Part shown: piece by piece, positions 50,825 through 60,098 of the stretch
How positions within the stretch are numbered: position 1 is the first letter of the stretch
Layout: every line of letters starts with the position of its first letter
Assembly (NCBI GenBank): GCA_947383835.1
Contig: CANDEV010000004.1
Coordinates: 145,348 to 209,347, forward strand
DNA: 64,000 nt
Source: an uncultured Clostridia bacterium
GTDB taxonomy: Bacteria; Bacillota; Clostridia; Oscillospirales; Ruminococcaceae
Reading direction: 5' to 3'
Made by a program: the position numbers and the translations under genes
Notes under the pieces: generated by a model
The model's database searches: none
Told to the model about the DNA's origin: nothing
Seen by the model: the letters and a program-made list of their open reading frames with translations, nothing else

Positions 50825-53131
50825 TTGTCCTATCAGCCAACAAATAAAATGAGATTTAAGCTTAATCTTGTTATACTGCCGCTTTTTTTGGCGTTCACGG
50901 GCTGGATAATCGTCAGCCTTTTCAATACTTCTATAACAGAGAATAACAAATACCAGGCTCTTGCCAACGAAAATCAGTTCAAGAGCACTATTGTCAAGGC
51001 TAACAGGGGCAGTATATACGATACGAACGGAAAAATTCTTGCACAGTCGGCAATGGTTTATTCTATTTGTGTAAACCCGAAAAAAATTTACGATCAGCAG
51101 CAGAGCGAGCTGAAAAACAGCGATGTCGATACGGAAAGCGGTATTCCCGAATCGCAGCGCATGATAAACGCGGCGGCGACTATTTTAAGCGAGGAGCTTG
51201 CCGTTACTTATGATTTTGCTGTGAAAAAGCTTACTACCAACGGTGCGGACAGCAAATGGGCGCTGATTGCAAAATCTATTGAAAAGCCCGTCTACGATAA
51301 AATTATGACGCGTGCTGAGGAGGATAATCTGGGAGACCTTATTTTCAGTGAACCCGACACAAAGCGTTATTATCCGCAGGCGGAGCTTGCCGCTTCGGTC
51401 ATAGGGTTTACGAATTTTGACGGCGACGGCGTTTACGGAGTTGAATCCTACTACAACGAGTACCTTAAAGGCGTGGACGGAAAGATAATTTCCGCAAGAG
51501 ACGGCTACGGCAACGAAATGCCCTACAAAAATGACAAGATGTACGAATCGCAGGACGGAAATTCCGTCTATCTGACGATAGATATGACCTTGCAGTATTA
51601 TGTTGAAAAATATTTGCAGCAGCAGGTACAGGCTCACGCGCCTGCGGAGAGAGCCTGCGCCATAATGATGAACGCAAAGACGGGGGCGGTTTACGCAATG
51701 GCGACAGTTCCCGGGTACGATCTGAACGATAAAAATTCAATTTACGACAAGAACGCGGCGGCTTTCCTTTCGGGAATAGTTGACGAGGAAGAGTACAGCG
51801 AGCAGTACGCCGCCAAACGTGAGCAGCAATGGAAAAACAAGGCTATTACCGAGCTTTATTTTCCCGGCTCTGTTTTTAAGGTAATTACAGGCTCCTCCGC
51901 TTTGGAGGAAAAGGTAATTGACCTAAATTCCAGTTTTGACTGCGGTCAGGTTTATCAGGTGGCGGACGTTCAGATGCATTGCTGGGCAAGCTATTCTCAC
52001 GGTATGCAGGATTTTACAACGGCTATGACAAACTCCTGCAACCCTGCTTTTATTCAGATAGGACAAAGACTGGGCAAGGATAAGTTTTTTGAATACTTCA
52101 AGGCTTTCGGCTTTACAGAAAAAACCGGCATAGACCTCCCCGGCGAGGCGGACAGTATCTATGCAAACACAAGCGAAAAGGGACCCGTTGAGCTTGCTTC
52201 AAGCTCGTTCGGTCAGACCAATAAGGTAACTCCAATTCAGATGATAACCGCATATGCGGCTGTAATAAACGGCGGGTATCTTGTTACACCCTACGTTGTC
52301 AGCAAAATTGTTGACCCTAACGGAAACATTGTCAAGACCACCGAGCCGTCCGTAAAGCGGCAGGTCATTTCCGAGGAAACATCGGCGCAGATGAGGGAAG
52401 TCCTTGAAAACGTCGTAGTTGCAAAGGACGGTTCAAACGCTTACATAAAGGGCTATGACATCGGCGGAAAGTCGGGTACTTCACAGAAGCTGGACGACCC
52501 GGAGTGGGCAATTTATCAAAATCAGTACGTTTCCTCCTACTGTGCGTTTGCACCTGCGGACGACCCCGAAATAATCATGCTTGTTATGGTTGACGAGCCT
52601 ACCGCTGCGGATCAGAACGGCGCGCTTATGTATTACGGAAGCGTTGTTGCCGTACCTGCCGTTGCAAATACGCTTAAAGAGGCTCTGCCGTACTTAGGCT
52701 ATTACCCCGAATACACACAGGCGGAGCTTGACGCTCTCGGCGTAACGCTGCCCTCCGTTGAAAATGAAAGTGTTTCTATTGCTAAGGAAACTCTCGAGTC
52801 GCAGGGACTTCAGGTCACTGTAATAGGCGAGGGCGAAAAGGTCATGGCGCAGGTCCCCATAAGAGGAAGTCAGGTGCCGAGAAACGGAAAGGTAATACTT
52901 TACACCGAGGAGGGCTACAAAACGGAGTACACCACCGTGCCGAATATTATCGGGCGCAGCCTTTCGGAGGTAAATACTATACTTACAAACGCAAATCTTA
53001 ACTTTAAAGTTGGCGACGGAGCGTCCAACCAGGCGGGGGCGGTTGCCTACAGTCAGAATTACGCCGAGGGGGACGAAGTTCCCGTAGGCACTATCATTGA
53101 GGTAATTTTTGTTACAAAGGATCAGGGTTAA
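50825..53131 (+). CDS. class B penicillin-binding protein with two PASTA domains (SpoVD/PBP2B type)
   Basis: A 768-residue transpeptidase for septal peptidoglycan. The start is TTG 50825 with GGAG 8 bases upstream; the frame opens at 50762. A membrane segment at about 15-35 is followed by the PBP dimer domain (NRGSIYDTNGKILAQSAMVY) and the transpeptidase domain with SVFK (Ser349, Lys352), SCN and KSGT motifs. Two PASTA domains close the protein (about 640-700 and 705-765). The position before murE is that of both pbpB and spoVD in Bacillus; I cannot tell which role it has, and only one such gene is present here. Confidence 0.94.
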   Translation: MSYQPTNKMRFKLNLVILPLFLAFTGWIIVSLFNTSITENNKYQALANENQFKSTIVKANRGSIYDTNGKILAQSAMVYSICVNPKKIYDQQQSELKNSDVDTESGIPESQRMINAAATILSEELAVTYDFAVKKLTTNGADSKWALIAKSIEKPVYDKIMTRAEEDNLGDLIFSEPDTKRYYPQAELAASVIGFTNFDGDGVYGVESYYNEYLKGVDGKIISARDGYGNEMPYKNDKMYESQDGNSVYLTIDMTLQYYVEKYLQQQVQAHAPAERACAIMMNAKTGAVYAMATVPGYDLNDKNSIYDKNAAAFLSGIVDEEEYSEQYAAKREQQWKNKAITELYFPGSVFKVITGSSALEEKVIDLNSSFDCGQVYQVADVQMHCWASYSHGMQDFTTAMTNSCNPAFIQIGQRLGKDKFFEYFKAFGFTEKTGIDLPGEADSIYANTSEKGPVELASSSFGQTNKVTPIQMITAYAAVINGGYLVTPYVVSKIVDPNGNIVKTTEPSVKRQVISEETSAQMREVLENVVVAKDGSNAYIKGYDIGGKSGTSQKLDDPEWAIYQNQYVSSYCAFAPADDPEIIMLVMVDEPTAADQNGALMYYGSVVAVPAVANTLKEALPYLGYYPEYTQAELDALGVTLPSVENESVSIAKETLESQGLQVTVIGEGEKVMAQVPIRGSQVPRNGKVILYTEEGYKTEYTTVPNIIGRSLSEVNTILTNANLNFKVGDGASNQAGAVAYSQNYAEGDEVPVGTIIEVIFVTKDQG

Positions 53132-53134
53132 TAC

Positions 53135-53299
53135 TAGGGTGTGTTGACACTACCGCTCAACGCCCGTCTTACAAGCATATTTTCCGTATTTCTGCGTTAA
53201 AAATCCTTGAAATACGCGAGTATGTCTGCGGATTTTTGCCTTGAAATACGAAAAATCCGCTTGCAATCCGAGCATTTCGGATAGTGTCAACACACCCTA
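53135..53299. repeat. Family B palindromic repeat, copy 3
   Basis: Arms AGGGTGTGTTGACACTA and TAGTGTCAACACACCCT are perfect 17-bp complements. The core (CTGCGTTAAAAATCCTTG, AAATACGCGAGTATG, GGATTTTTGCCTTGAAATAC) matches the other copies. It is inserted 3 bases after the PBP stop codon, within the dcw cluster. Confidence 0.9.
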
Positions 53300-53361
53300 A
53301 TCAATAATTTTAATTGCCGAATGAAATATCCATGATGTACGGCATGAGAGGAATGATCGCA

Positions 53362-56247
53362 ATGAGACTTGACGAACTTCTTAACGAAGCGGGCAAAGAT
53401 ACGGAAGTTACAACCTATATAAGCAATATGAAAGCGGCGGTTGAGGGAATTACCGACAATACCGAAGAGGTGGCGGCAGGGTTTGTGTTCGTCTGCATAA
53501 AGGGAACAAAATTCGACGGTCACGACGCAGCGGAGGATATGCTCAAAAAGGGTGCGCTTTGCGTTGTTGCGGAATACGATTTAGGACTTGAAAATCAGGT
53601 AGTTGTAAGCGATACAAGGGATTTTTACGGACATCTCTGCGCGGTTTGGTTCAACCACCCCGAGAGGCGCATGAAGCTTGTGGGCGTAACGGGTACTAAC
53701 GGCAAAACCACTCTTGCTTCAATGATAAAGGAAGTCCTTGAACGAAAGGGACATCGTGTAGGCTTCATCGGTACTACAGGTACGACAATAGGAGGAAAGC
53801 CCGTTCAGACGGACGGCTCAACTCCCACTACCCCAAGAGCGTACGAGCTTTACAAGCTTTTTTACGACATGGCAAAAAGCGGCTGCGACACCGTTGTTAT
53901 GGAAGTCTCTTCATTTGCTCTTGCACAGAACAGGATAGGTCCCGCAAAATTCCGTATCGGCGTTTTTACAAATCTTACACAGGATCATTTGGACTATCAC
54001 GGCGATATGGAGAGCTACTACGAGGCTAAGAAAAAGCTTTTTACAGAACATTGCGAAACTGCCATAATCAATATTGACGATAAGTACGGAATGAGACTTT
54101 ACGACGAGCTTGCGGGCAGAAGCGACGTTGAGCGCATATCCTGCTCCATAAGCGGACAGCCTGCCGATATCACAGGCAGCAACATAAAATTTTCAAAGAG
54201 CGCAACAAAATTTTGGGTGAACATCTCACAGAAAAGCTACCCATTTTCGATAAATATGATGGGAGAATACAACGTTGCCAACGCTATACAGGCTGTTGCC
54301 GCGTGTTTAAAGCTTAATTTGGGCATAAATTCCATTACCATGACTCTAAGCTCCTTTAAGGGCGTTAAGGGAAGATGCGAGTTTATCCCCACAGGCAAGG
54401 ACTTTATGGTAATTTGCGATTATGCACATTCTCCCGACGCTATAGAGAACGTGCTGAAAAATATAAAAGAAAACTGCAAGGGCAGGCTTATCTGTCTGTT
54501 CGGCTGCGGCGGAGACAGGGATAAAACGAAGCGTCCCCTTATGGCTGCCGCTGCGGAAAAGTACTCCGACCTGCTTGTTATAACCTCGGACAATCCGAGA
54601 AATGAAGAACCGGAGGACATTATAAACGATATCATAGGCGGACTTTCCCACGAGAAGCCGTATATAAGAATTACTGACCGCAAGGCGGCTATACGCCGCG
54701 CAATAACCATTGCCGAAAAGGAGGATATCATCGTTCTTGCGGGCAAGGGTCACGAGGATTATCAGATAATAAAGGACGATGTTCATATTCCTTTTGACGA
54801 GCGGGAGATAGTTGCGGACATAATGAAAAGCTATGTCAGAAAAAGATACGACCCGGAATTCTTTGAATATATGACAATAAACGAGGTAATGGACGTAACC
54901 GGCGGAAAGCCCTATAATATCAGGAATTTTGACAGGCGTATCCCCGTGTCAAGCTTTTATTCCGATACGAGGAGCGCTGTTCAGGGCGGAGTGTTCTTTG
55001 CGATCAAGGGTGAGAGGTTCGACGGTCACGAGTTTGCGGCGCAGGCTGTCCGCGACGGCGCTATGCTGGTAATTGCGGAAAGGACTCTCGCAGAGCTGCC
55101 GTGTATTGTTGTAAAAAGCGTAAGAAAATCTCTTCTTGACCTTGCAAGATATTTCAGAATGAAATTCAGCCCCGTGGTTGTAGGCGTTACGGGAAGCGTA
55201 GGGAAAACCACGACTAAGGAAATGATATCGCTTGCACTTTCAAGCAAGCACAGCGTATACAAGACCGAGGGCAACCATAACAACGAGATAGGTCTGCCGT
55301 TTACCGTGTTTAAGATGAACAGCACCTGTTCCGCGGCGGTGTTTGAAATGGGTATGTCAGATTTCGGCGAGATAGAACGGCTTTCAAGGACTTCCCACCC
55401 TACCGTGTGCGTGATAACAAATATAGGTTATTCCCATATTGAAAACCTCGGCTCTCGGCAGGGGATCTTGGACGCTAAGCTTGAGATACTCAAGGGCGCT
55501 GATAAAAAAGCTCCGCTTATAGTGAACTGCGATGATGATATGCTTGCTCCCATTAAGGAGGAGTATGACGGCTACCGCGAGGTAATAACCTTTGGTATAG
55601 ACAACGAAAAGGCGGATTACAGAGCGACAGAGGTAAGCATACGCAGCGACAGAATGTATTTCAATGTCCGTAAAAACGGCGAGATAATTTGTGATGTTAC
55701 ACTTTATTGTCTCGGCAAGCACAATATATACAACGCGCTTGCGTCGATAGCTGTGTCCGTATGCGCGGGCTGCGATCCTGTTGCGGCTGCGGAAATGCTT
55801 AGCGGTTTCCAGCCGGACAATCTGCGGCAGAACATCACAAAGCGGGGAGAGCAGACTATTATTGTGGACTGCTACAATGCTTCTCCCACATCAATGGAGG
55901 CGGCGATAGACGTGCTCTGCGAAATGCAGCCTAAGGAGGGCGGCAGGCGTGTGGCTGTTCTCGGCGATATGCTGGAGCTTGGTGAACAGTCCGCCAAGCT
56001 TCACCGAAAGGTCGGAGAGTATGTTGTGCTAAAAAAGGTAGACTTGCTTGTTTGCTACGGCAATGACGCCAAATATATTGCACAGCGGGCAGACGAGCTT
56101 GGTATGCACGCAGGCTGCTCCGAGGACAAGAAAATGGTGCTGAACTTCCTCAAATACAAGCTGAAGCCCAACGACGTGGTGCTTTTCAAGGCAAGCCGCG
56201 GCATGAAAATGGAGCAGATAATAGACGAATTTTATAAAGACTGCTGA
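53362..56247 (+). CDS. murE: bifunctional MurE-MurF fusion ligase
   Basis: A 961-residue cytoplasmic protein with two complete Mur ligases. Residues about 1-495 are MurE (UDP-MurNAc-L-Ala-D-Glu:meso-DAP ligase): ATP loop VTGTNGKTT (about 109-117) and the DNPR motif (410-413) typical of meso-DAP specificity. Residues about 510-960 are MurF (D-Ala-D-Ala adding): VTGSVGKTTTKEM (611 region) and NHNNEIGLP. The linker (VRKRYDPEFFEYM) is short. The start at 53362 (MRLDELLNEAG) has GAGAGG 10 bases upstream. There is no stop or start between the halves. It lies between a family B repeat and mraY. Confidence 0.96.
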   Translation: MRLDELLNEAGKDTEVTTYISNMKAAVEGITDNTEEVAAGFVFVCIKGTKFDGHDAAEDMLKKGALCVVAEYDLGLENQVVVSDTRDFYGHLCAVWFNHPERRMKLVGVTGTNGKTTLASMIKEVLERKGHRVGFIGTTGTTIGGKPVQTDGSTPTTPRAYELYKLFYDMAKSGCDTVVMEVSSFALAQNRIGPAKFRIGVFTNLTQDHLDYHGDMESYYEAKKKLFTEHCETAIINIDDKYGMRLYDELAGRSDVERISCSISGQPADITGSNIKFSKSATKFWVNISQKSYPFSINMMGEYNVANAIQAVAACLKLNLGINSITMTLSSFKGVKGRCEFIPTGKDFMVICDYAHSPDAIENVLKNIKENCKGRLICLFGCGGDRDKTKRPLMAAAAEKYSDLLVITSDNPRNEEPEDIINDIIGGLSHEKPYIRITDRKAAIRRAITIAEKEDIIVLAGKGHEDYQIIKDDVHIPFDEREIVADIMKSYVRKRYDPEFFEYMTINEVMDVTGGKPYNIRNFDRRIPVSSFYSDTRSAVQGGVFFAIKGERFDGHEFAAQAVRDGAMLVIAERTLAELPCIVVKSVRKSLLDLARYFRMKFSPVVVGVTGSVGKTTTKEMISLALSSKHSVYKTEGNHNNEIGLPFTVFKMNSTCSAAVFEMGMSDFGEIERLSRTSHPTVCVITNIGYSHIENLGSRQGILDAKLEILKGADKKAPLIVNCDDDMLAPIKEEYDGYREVITFGIDNEKADYRATEVSIRSDRMYFNVRKNGEIICDVTLYCLGKHNIYNALASIAVSVCAGCDPVAAAEMLSGFQPDNLRQNITKRGEQTIIVDCYNASPTSMEAAIDVLCEMQPKEGGRRVAVLGDMLELGEQSAKLHRKVGEYVVLKKVDLLVCYGNDAKYIAQRADELGMHAGCSEDKKMVLNFLKYKLKPNDVVLFKASRGMKMEQIIDEFYKDC

Positions 56248-56345
56248 CGGGGAAGCCCCCGCAGGCAGAGACCTCCCCTGCATATAAATGAAAATATACC
56301 TTAATTTTATTAAGCCCCCAAGCAAGGGGGCGGGTGTGAAATTCT
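56248..56345. repeat. GC-rich hairpins between murEF and mraY
   Basis: CGGGGAAGCCCCCG (from 56249) and GCCCCCAAGCAAGGGGGC (about 56311-56330) form hairpins in an otherwise non-coding 141-base gap. They look like a degraded GC-rich palindromic element. Confidence 0.5.
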
Positions 56346-56388
56346 AACCTCTTACCTCTTATTTTTATATTTCTAAAGGAGTTTTTTA

Positions 56389-57399
56389 ATGCCATTCTGG
56401 ATAAATATGGTTGTCGCCCTGACAGCCTTTGCGATAGCCGCAGTTATGGGAATTTTTCTCATTCCGCTGCTTAAAAAAATTCATTTCGGTCAAACTATAT
56501 ATGAAAAGGGCCCCGCGTGGCATAAAAGCAAGCAGGGTACGCCAATGATGGGCGGGTTTATGTTTATCGTCGGTACGATAGCTGCTGTTGCCGTAGGTTA
56601 CGCGATATTCCGTTTCAGGCAGACGGACGCGGCGGCAGTCCCCGACAATACGGGGCTGTACCGTCTCCTTGCGGGACTTGCCTTTGCGCTTCTCAATTCC
56701 GGTATAGGCTTTATCGACGACTATATCAAGGCTGTTAAAAAGCAGAATTTGGGTCTTAAAGCAAAGCAGAAAATGGTCATGCAGTTCGTTTTGAGCGCGG
56801 CTTTTCTGTACGCTCTGTACCTTTTGGGCGACCGCTCCACAGCAATAACCTTTCCCTTTTTCGGGGATGTTGATTTTGGTATTTTCTACTATCCCCTTAT
56901 GATGCTGTACCTTATTTTTCTGACCAATGCGGTAAATCTTACCGACGGTATAGACGGACTTTGCGGCTCGGTAACGGTTATTTCGTCGCTGTCCTTTGTA
57001 ATGCTCTGCGCTTCAATGGGTGAGTGGGAGTACTCAATATATTCTATGGCTCTTGCGGGAGCGTGTCTCGGATTTCTCGTATGGAATCTTCACCCCGCAA
57101 AGGTTTTCATGGGGGACACAGGCTCAATGTTTCTCGGCGGAAGCGTGTGTGCAATAGGCTTTGCATTACATCAGCATCTGCTGCTTGCGCTTATCGGTAT
57201 AATATACGTTCTGGAGGCGCTTTCGGTGGTGATACAGGTCTGCTATTTCAAAGCGACAAAGGGCAAGCGTTTATTCAAAATGTCGCCTATACATCACCAT
57301 TTCGAGCTTTGCGGATTTTCAGAATACAAAATAGTAATAACATTTTCGTCAGCCGCTCTTTTAGCAGGTATTGCCGCAAATCTGATATACAATCTTTGA
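56389..57399 (+). CDS. mraY: phospho-N-acetylmuramoyl-pentapeptide-transferase
   Basis: A 336-residue membrane enzyme with about ten membrane segments that makes lipid I from UDP-MurNAc-pentapeptide and undecaprenyl phosphate. GPAWHKSKQGTPMMGGFMFI, the Asp motif GIGFIDDYIKAVKK, NLTDGIDGLCG, and MGDTGSMFLGG followed by MSPIHHHFEL are diagnostic, and all catalytic Asp and His residues are present. AAGGAG lies 7 bases before the ATG. Confidence 0.98.
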   Translation: MPFWINMVVALTAFAIAAVMGIFLIPLLKKIHFGQTIYEKGPAWHKSKQGTPMMGGFMFIVGTIAAVAVGYAIFRFRQTDAAAVPDNTGLYRLLAGLAFALLNSGIGFIDDYIKAVKKQNLGLKAKQKMVMQFVLSAAFLYALYLLGDRSTAITFPFFGDVDFGIFYYPLMMLYLIFLTNAVNLTDGIDGLCGSVTVISSLSFVMLCASMGEWEYSIYSMALAGACLGFLVWNLHPAKVFMGDTGSMFLGGSVCAIGFALHQHLLLALIGIIYVLEALSVVIQVCYFKATKGKRLFKMSPIHHHFELCGFSEYKIVITFSSAALLAGIAANLIYNL

Positions 57400-57442
57400 T
57401 GTAACAATTCTATCTTCTGATTTCAAAGAAAGGAGCTGCAAA

Positions 57443-58681
57443 ATGCAGAACGCCTCAAACGCCGTTCCCAAGGGGAGAAATCCTCATGAAGAGCGCAGAA
57501 AGCAAATAACCGCAAGCGGGACCTCAAGGGGATATAAGGAAAAAATCGCTACGGGACCTATGGATTTTCCGTTTTTCCTGATAATAATGATCCTTCTTGT
57601 AATGGGCATCATAATGATGTTCTCGGCAGGCTATGCGTGGGCTATCGCTAAAAGCGGTACGGGTACTAACTACGTAAGCCGTCAGCTCATCATGGCGTGT
57701 GTCGGTCTTGTGGGAATGTTTTTCGCCTCATTTTTCGATTATCATTGGCTTAGAAAGCCTATCATTGCATACGGCTTTTATGCGGGCTGCGTAGTGCTTC
57801 TGATACTGTGCCTTGTTGGACCTTTCAAGTACGACAACGGAAGCGGCTCGTGGCGTTGGGTAAAATTTCCCGGAATACCTGCGTTCCAGCCCTCGGAGCT
57901 TATGAAGCTGGCTATAATAATTCTTTTTTCCTACCTTATTTCGGTAAATTATTCCAAAATGAAATATTTTAAGTACGGCATAGTCCCATATATGATGTTT
58001 TTGGGGATCGTGGCGGGGCTTATGATGATGGAGACCCACCTTTCGGGTACTATAATAATCTGCGCTATCGGAGTTATTATGATGTTTGTGGGCGGCTCGC
58101 GGTTCAAGCACCTGTTCGTGCTGTTCATTCTTGCGCTGCTTGCGCTGGCAGCGATAATGTTCGTGCTTATAGAAGTAAAGGGCGTAAACTATTTTGAAAA
58201 GCGTATCATGTCTTGGACAGACCCGTTTAACGCGAATACCAGTCAAAACGACACATGGCAGACCCGAAACAGCCTTATCGCTATCGGTTCGGGAGGACTT
58301 TTCGGTCTCGGCTTGGGCAACTCCCGACAGAAATTTCTGTACCTCCCCGAAGCGCAGAACGACTTTGTTTTTGCGGTAGTATGCGAGGAATTGGGCTTTG
58401 TGGGCGCGATAATGGTAATAATCCTGTTCCTGCTGTTTATTTTGAGAGGAATGCACATTGCCTCGAAAGCTCCCGACAAATTCGGCATGATGCTTGCTGT
58501 GGGACTTACCGTCCAAATAGGCTTGCAGGCGCTGCTGAATATTGCCGTTGTAACGAATACAATACCGAACACGGGAGTGTCCCTGCCGTTTTTCAGCTAC
58601 GGCGGAACTGCTCTTATCATGCAATTGGTGCAAATGGGAATTATTCTGAATATTTCAAGGCAATCAATTATTGAAACATAA
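57443..58681 (+). CDS. ftsW: FtsW-type lipid II polymerase (SEDS family)
   Basis: A 412-residue SEDS glycosyltransferase with a basic cytoplasmic N-terminus and about ten membrane segments. GSWRWVKFPGIPAFQPSELMK, ETHLSGTIIICAIG, GLGNSRQKFLYLPEAQNDFV and the C-terminal NTGVSLPFFSYGGTALI are family signatures, including the catalytic Asp in the large loop. Its place beside mraY and murG favours FtsW (division) over RodA. SpoVE is an alternative name in endospore formers. Confidence 0.94.
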   Translation: MQNASNAVPKGRNPHEERRKQITASGTSRGYKEKIATGPMDFPFFLIIMILLVMGIIMMFSAGYAWAIAKSGTGTNYVSRQLIMACVGLVGMFFASFFDYHWLRKPIIAYGFYAGCVVLLILCLVGPFKYDNGSGSWRWVKFPGIPAFQPSELMKLAIIILFSYLISVNYSKMKYFKYGIVPYMMFLGIVAGLMMMETHLSGTIIICAIGVIMMFVGGSRFKHLFVLFILALLALAAIMFVLIEVKGVNYFEKRIMSWTDPFNANTSQNDTWQTRNSLIAIGSGGLFGLGLGNSRQKFLYLPEAQNDFVFAVVCEELGFVGAIMVIILFLLFILRGMHIASKAPDKFGMMLAVGLTVQIGLQALLNIAVVTNTIPNTGVSLPFFSYGGTALIMQLVQMGIILNISRQSIIET

Positions 58682-58702
58682 GATGAATAACACGGCAAAT
58701 AA

Positions 58703-58733
58703 CTGTAGGGCGGGGGCTTGCTCCCGCCTATAG
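58703..58733. repeat. GC-rich hairpin between ftsW and murG
   Basis: CTGTAGGGCGGG...CCCGCCTATAG hairpin of about 31 bases. The outer CTGTAG resembles the end of the element at 28.46 kb. Confidence 0.55.
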
Positions 58734-58770
58734 ATAATAAACTATTCCAACAAGGAAAGGCGAAAAAATT

Positions 58771-59910
58771 ATGCTAAAGGTACTAATGGCAGGCGGCGGA
58801 ACGGGCGGACACATCAATCCCGCTCTCGCCATAGCTTCGATAATAAAGGAACACCACCCCGACGCGGAGTTTCTCTTTGCGGGAACTCCAAACGGTATGG
58901 AGGCTAAGCTTATCCCAAAGGAGGGCTACAATTTCGCGCCTATTAAGATTAGCGGCTTTCAGCGTAAAATTACCCCGAAAAATCTTGTGCGTGACGTTCG
59001 CGCCGCGGCGTATCTTGCCGCTTCGGGACACCGTGCGAAAAAAATAATTACAGACTTTTCTCCCGATATTGTCATCGGCACAGGCGGGTACGTCAGCTAT
59101 CCTATACTTGCAAAAGCTGTCCAAATGGGTATTCCTACCGCTATCCACGAGCAGAACGCTTTTCCCGGCATAACAAACAGGCTTCTTGCCAAAAAGGTTG
59201 ACGAGGTCATGCTCACAGTTGAAGAAGCGGCGGGACATCTTGACCCGAACGCGAAGTACACCGTAACGGGTCTGCCTGTAAGAGCAGGCTTTTCAGCGGG
59301 AGCAATGTCCCGCAGCGAAGCGAAAAAGCAGTTGGGTCTCGATGACAGCATATGCATTTTCAGCTTCGGCGGAAGTCTCGGCGCAGGTGCGATAAACAAG
59401 GGAGCAGCCGCTCTAATGAAATGGGAAAAGGAAAACAATATCCCTGTGAACCACATTCACGGCTACGGAAAAATGGGTCGGGAGACGTTCCTGCCGACGC
59501 TGGACGAGTACGGCGTTGACTACAAAAACAATCCGCGGCTTTCGGTGAACGAGTACATACACAATATGAACGTCTGCACCGCCGCCGCCGACCTTATTAT
59601 CAGCCGCAGCGGGGCTTCAACAATATCCGAGCTTCAGGCAATGGGCAGGGCTTCGATACTTATACCGTCCCCAAACGTTACCGCAAATCACCAGTATCAC
59701 AATGCTATGGTTCTTGGCAGAGCGGGTGCTGCGGTGGTTATCGAAGAGAAAAATCTTACCGACGAGCTTCTTATCGAAAAGGTGGGAGAGTTTATTGACG
59801 ACCCGTCAAAGCTTTACACCTTGTCAAAGCGCGCTTCGGAGACATATGTCACCGATATTCCCGACAGGATATACGGCGTTATTGCACGGCTTATTGATAA
59901 GTCCGAATAA
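58771..59910 (+). CDS. murG: UDP-GlcNAc--lipid I N-acetylglucosaminyltransferase
   Basis: A 379-residue peripheral membrane GT28 enzyme that converts lipid I to lipid II on the inner membrane face. MAGGGTGGHINPALAIA is the N-terminal glycine-rich loop; IGTGGYVSYPILAKA and AIHEQNAFPGITNRLL follow; ISRSGASTISELQAMGRASI and ANHQYHNAM line the UDP-GlcNAc site. AAGGAAAGG precedes the ATG. Confidence 0.98.
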   Translation: MLKVLMAGGGTGGHINPALAIASIIKEHHPDAEFLFAGTPNGMEAKLIPKEGYNFAPIKISGFQRKITPKNLVRDVRAAAYLAASGHRAKKIITDFSPDIVIGTGGYVSYPILAKAVQMGIPTAIHEQNAFPGITNRLLAKKVDEVMLTVEEAAGHLDPNAKYTVTGLPVRAGFSAGAMSRSEAKKQLGLDDSICIFSFGGSLGAGAINKGAAALMKWEKENNIPVNHIHGYGKMGRETFLPTLDEYGVDYKNNPRLSVNEYIHNMNVCTAAADLIISRSGASTISELQAMGRASILIPSPNVTANHQYHNAMVLGRAGAAVVIEEKNLTDELLIEKVGEFIDDPSKLYTLSKRASETYVTDIPDRIYGVIARLIDKSE

Positions 59911-59914
59911 CTTA

Positions 59915-60003
59915 ATACTAATTCACTCCCAATGAGTAAGCAAAAAATTCGGCGCAAATTTTTGCTTGAATTTTTTGTACACATTTAGGTCGTGAATTAG
60001 TAT
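59915..60003. repeat. Family A palindromic repeat, copy 6 (divergent)
   Basis: Ends ATACTAATTCAC and GTGAATTAGTAT. Both arms carry the compensating change from TTTGC/GCAAA to TTCAC/GTGAA, so complementarity is kept. The interior GCAAAAAATTCGGCGCAAAT / TTTTTGCTTGAATTTTTT is also palindromic. It lies between murG and murA. Confidence 0.75.
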
Positions 60004-60098
60004 AAAAAACTTAGCTATTAACCATTTTTCAACTCCTGCATACCATAATAATACCAAACAGCAAAAGTTTGGTATAAAATGGTAAGGGAGCTGCCGTT

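Noticed and set aside
57728..58633. 301-codon open frame opposite ftsW
   Set aside because: Basic, low-complexity translation antisense to a conserved membrane gene; a shadow of its codon use.
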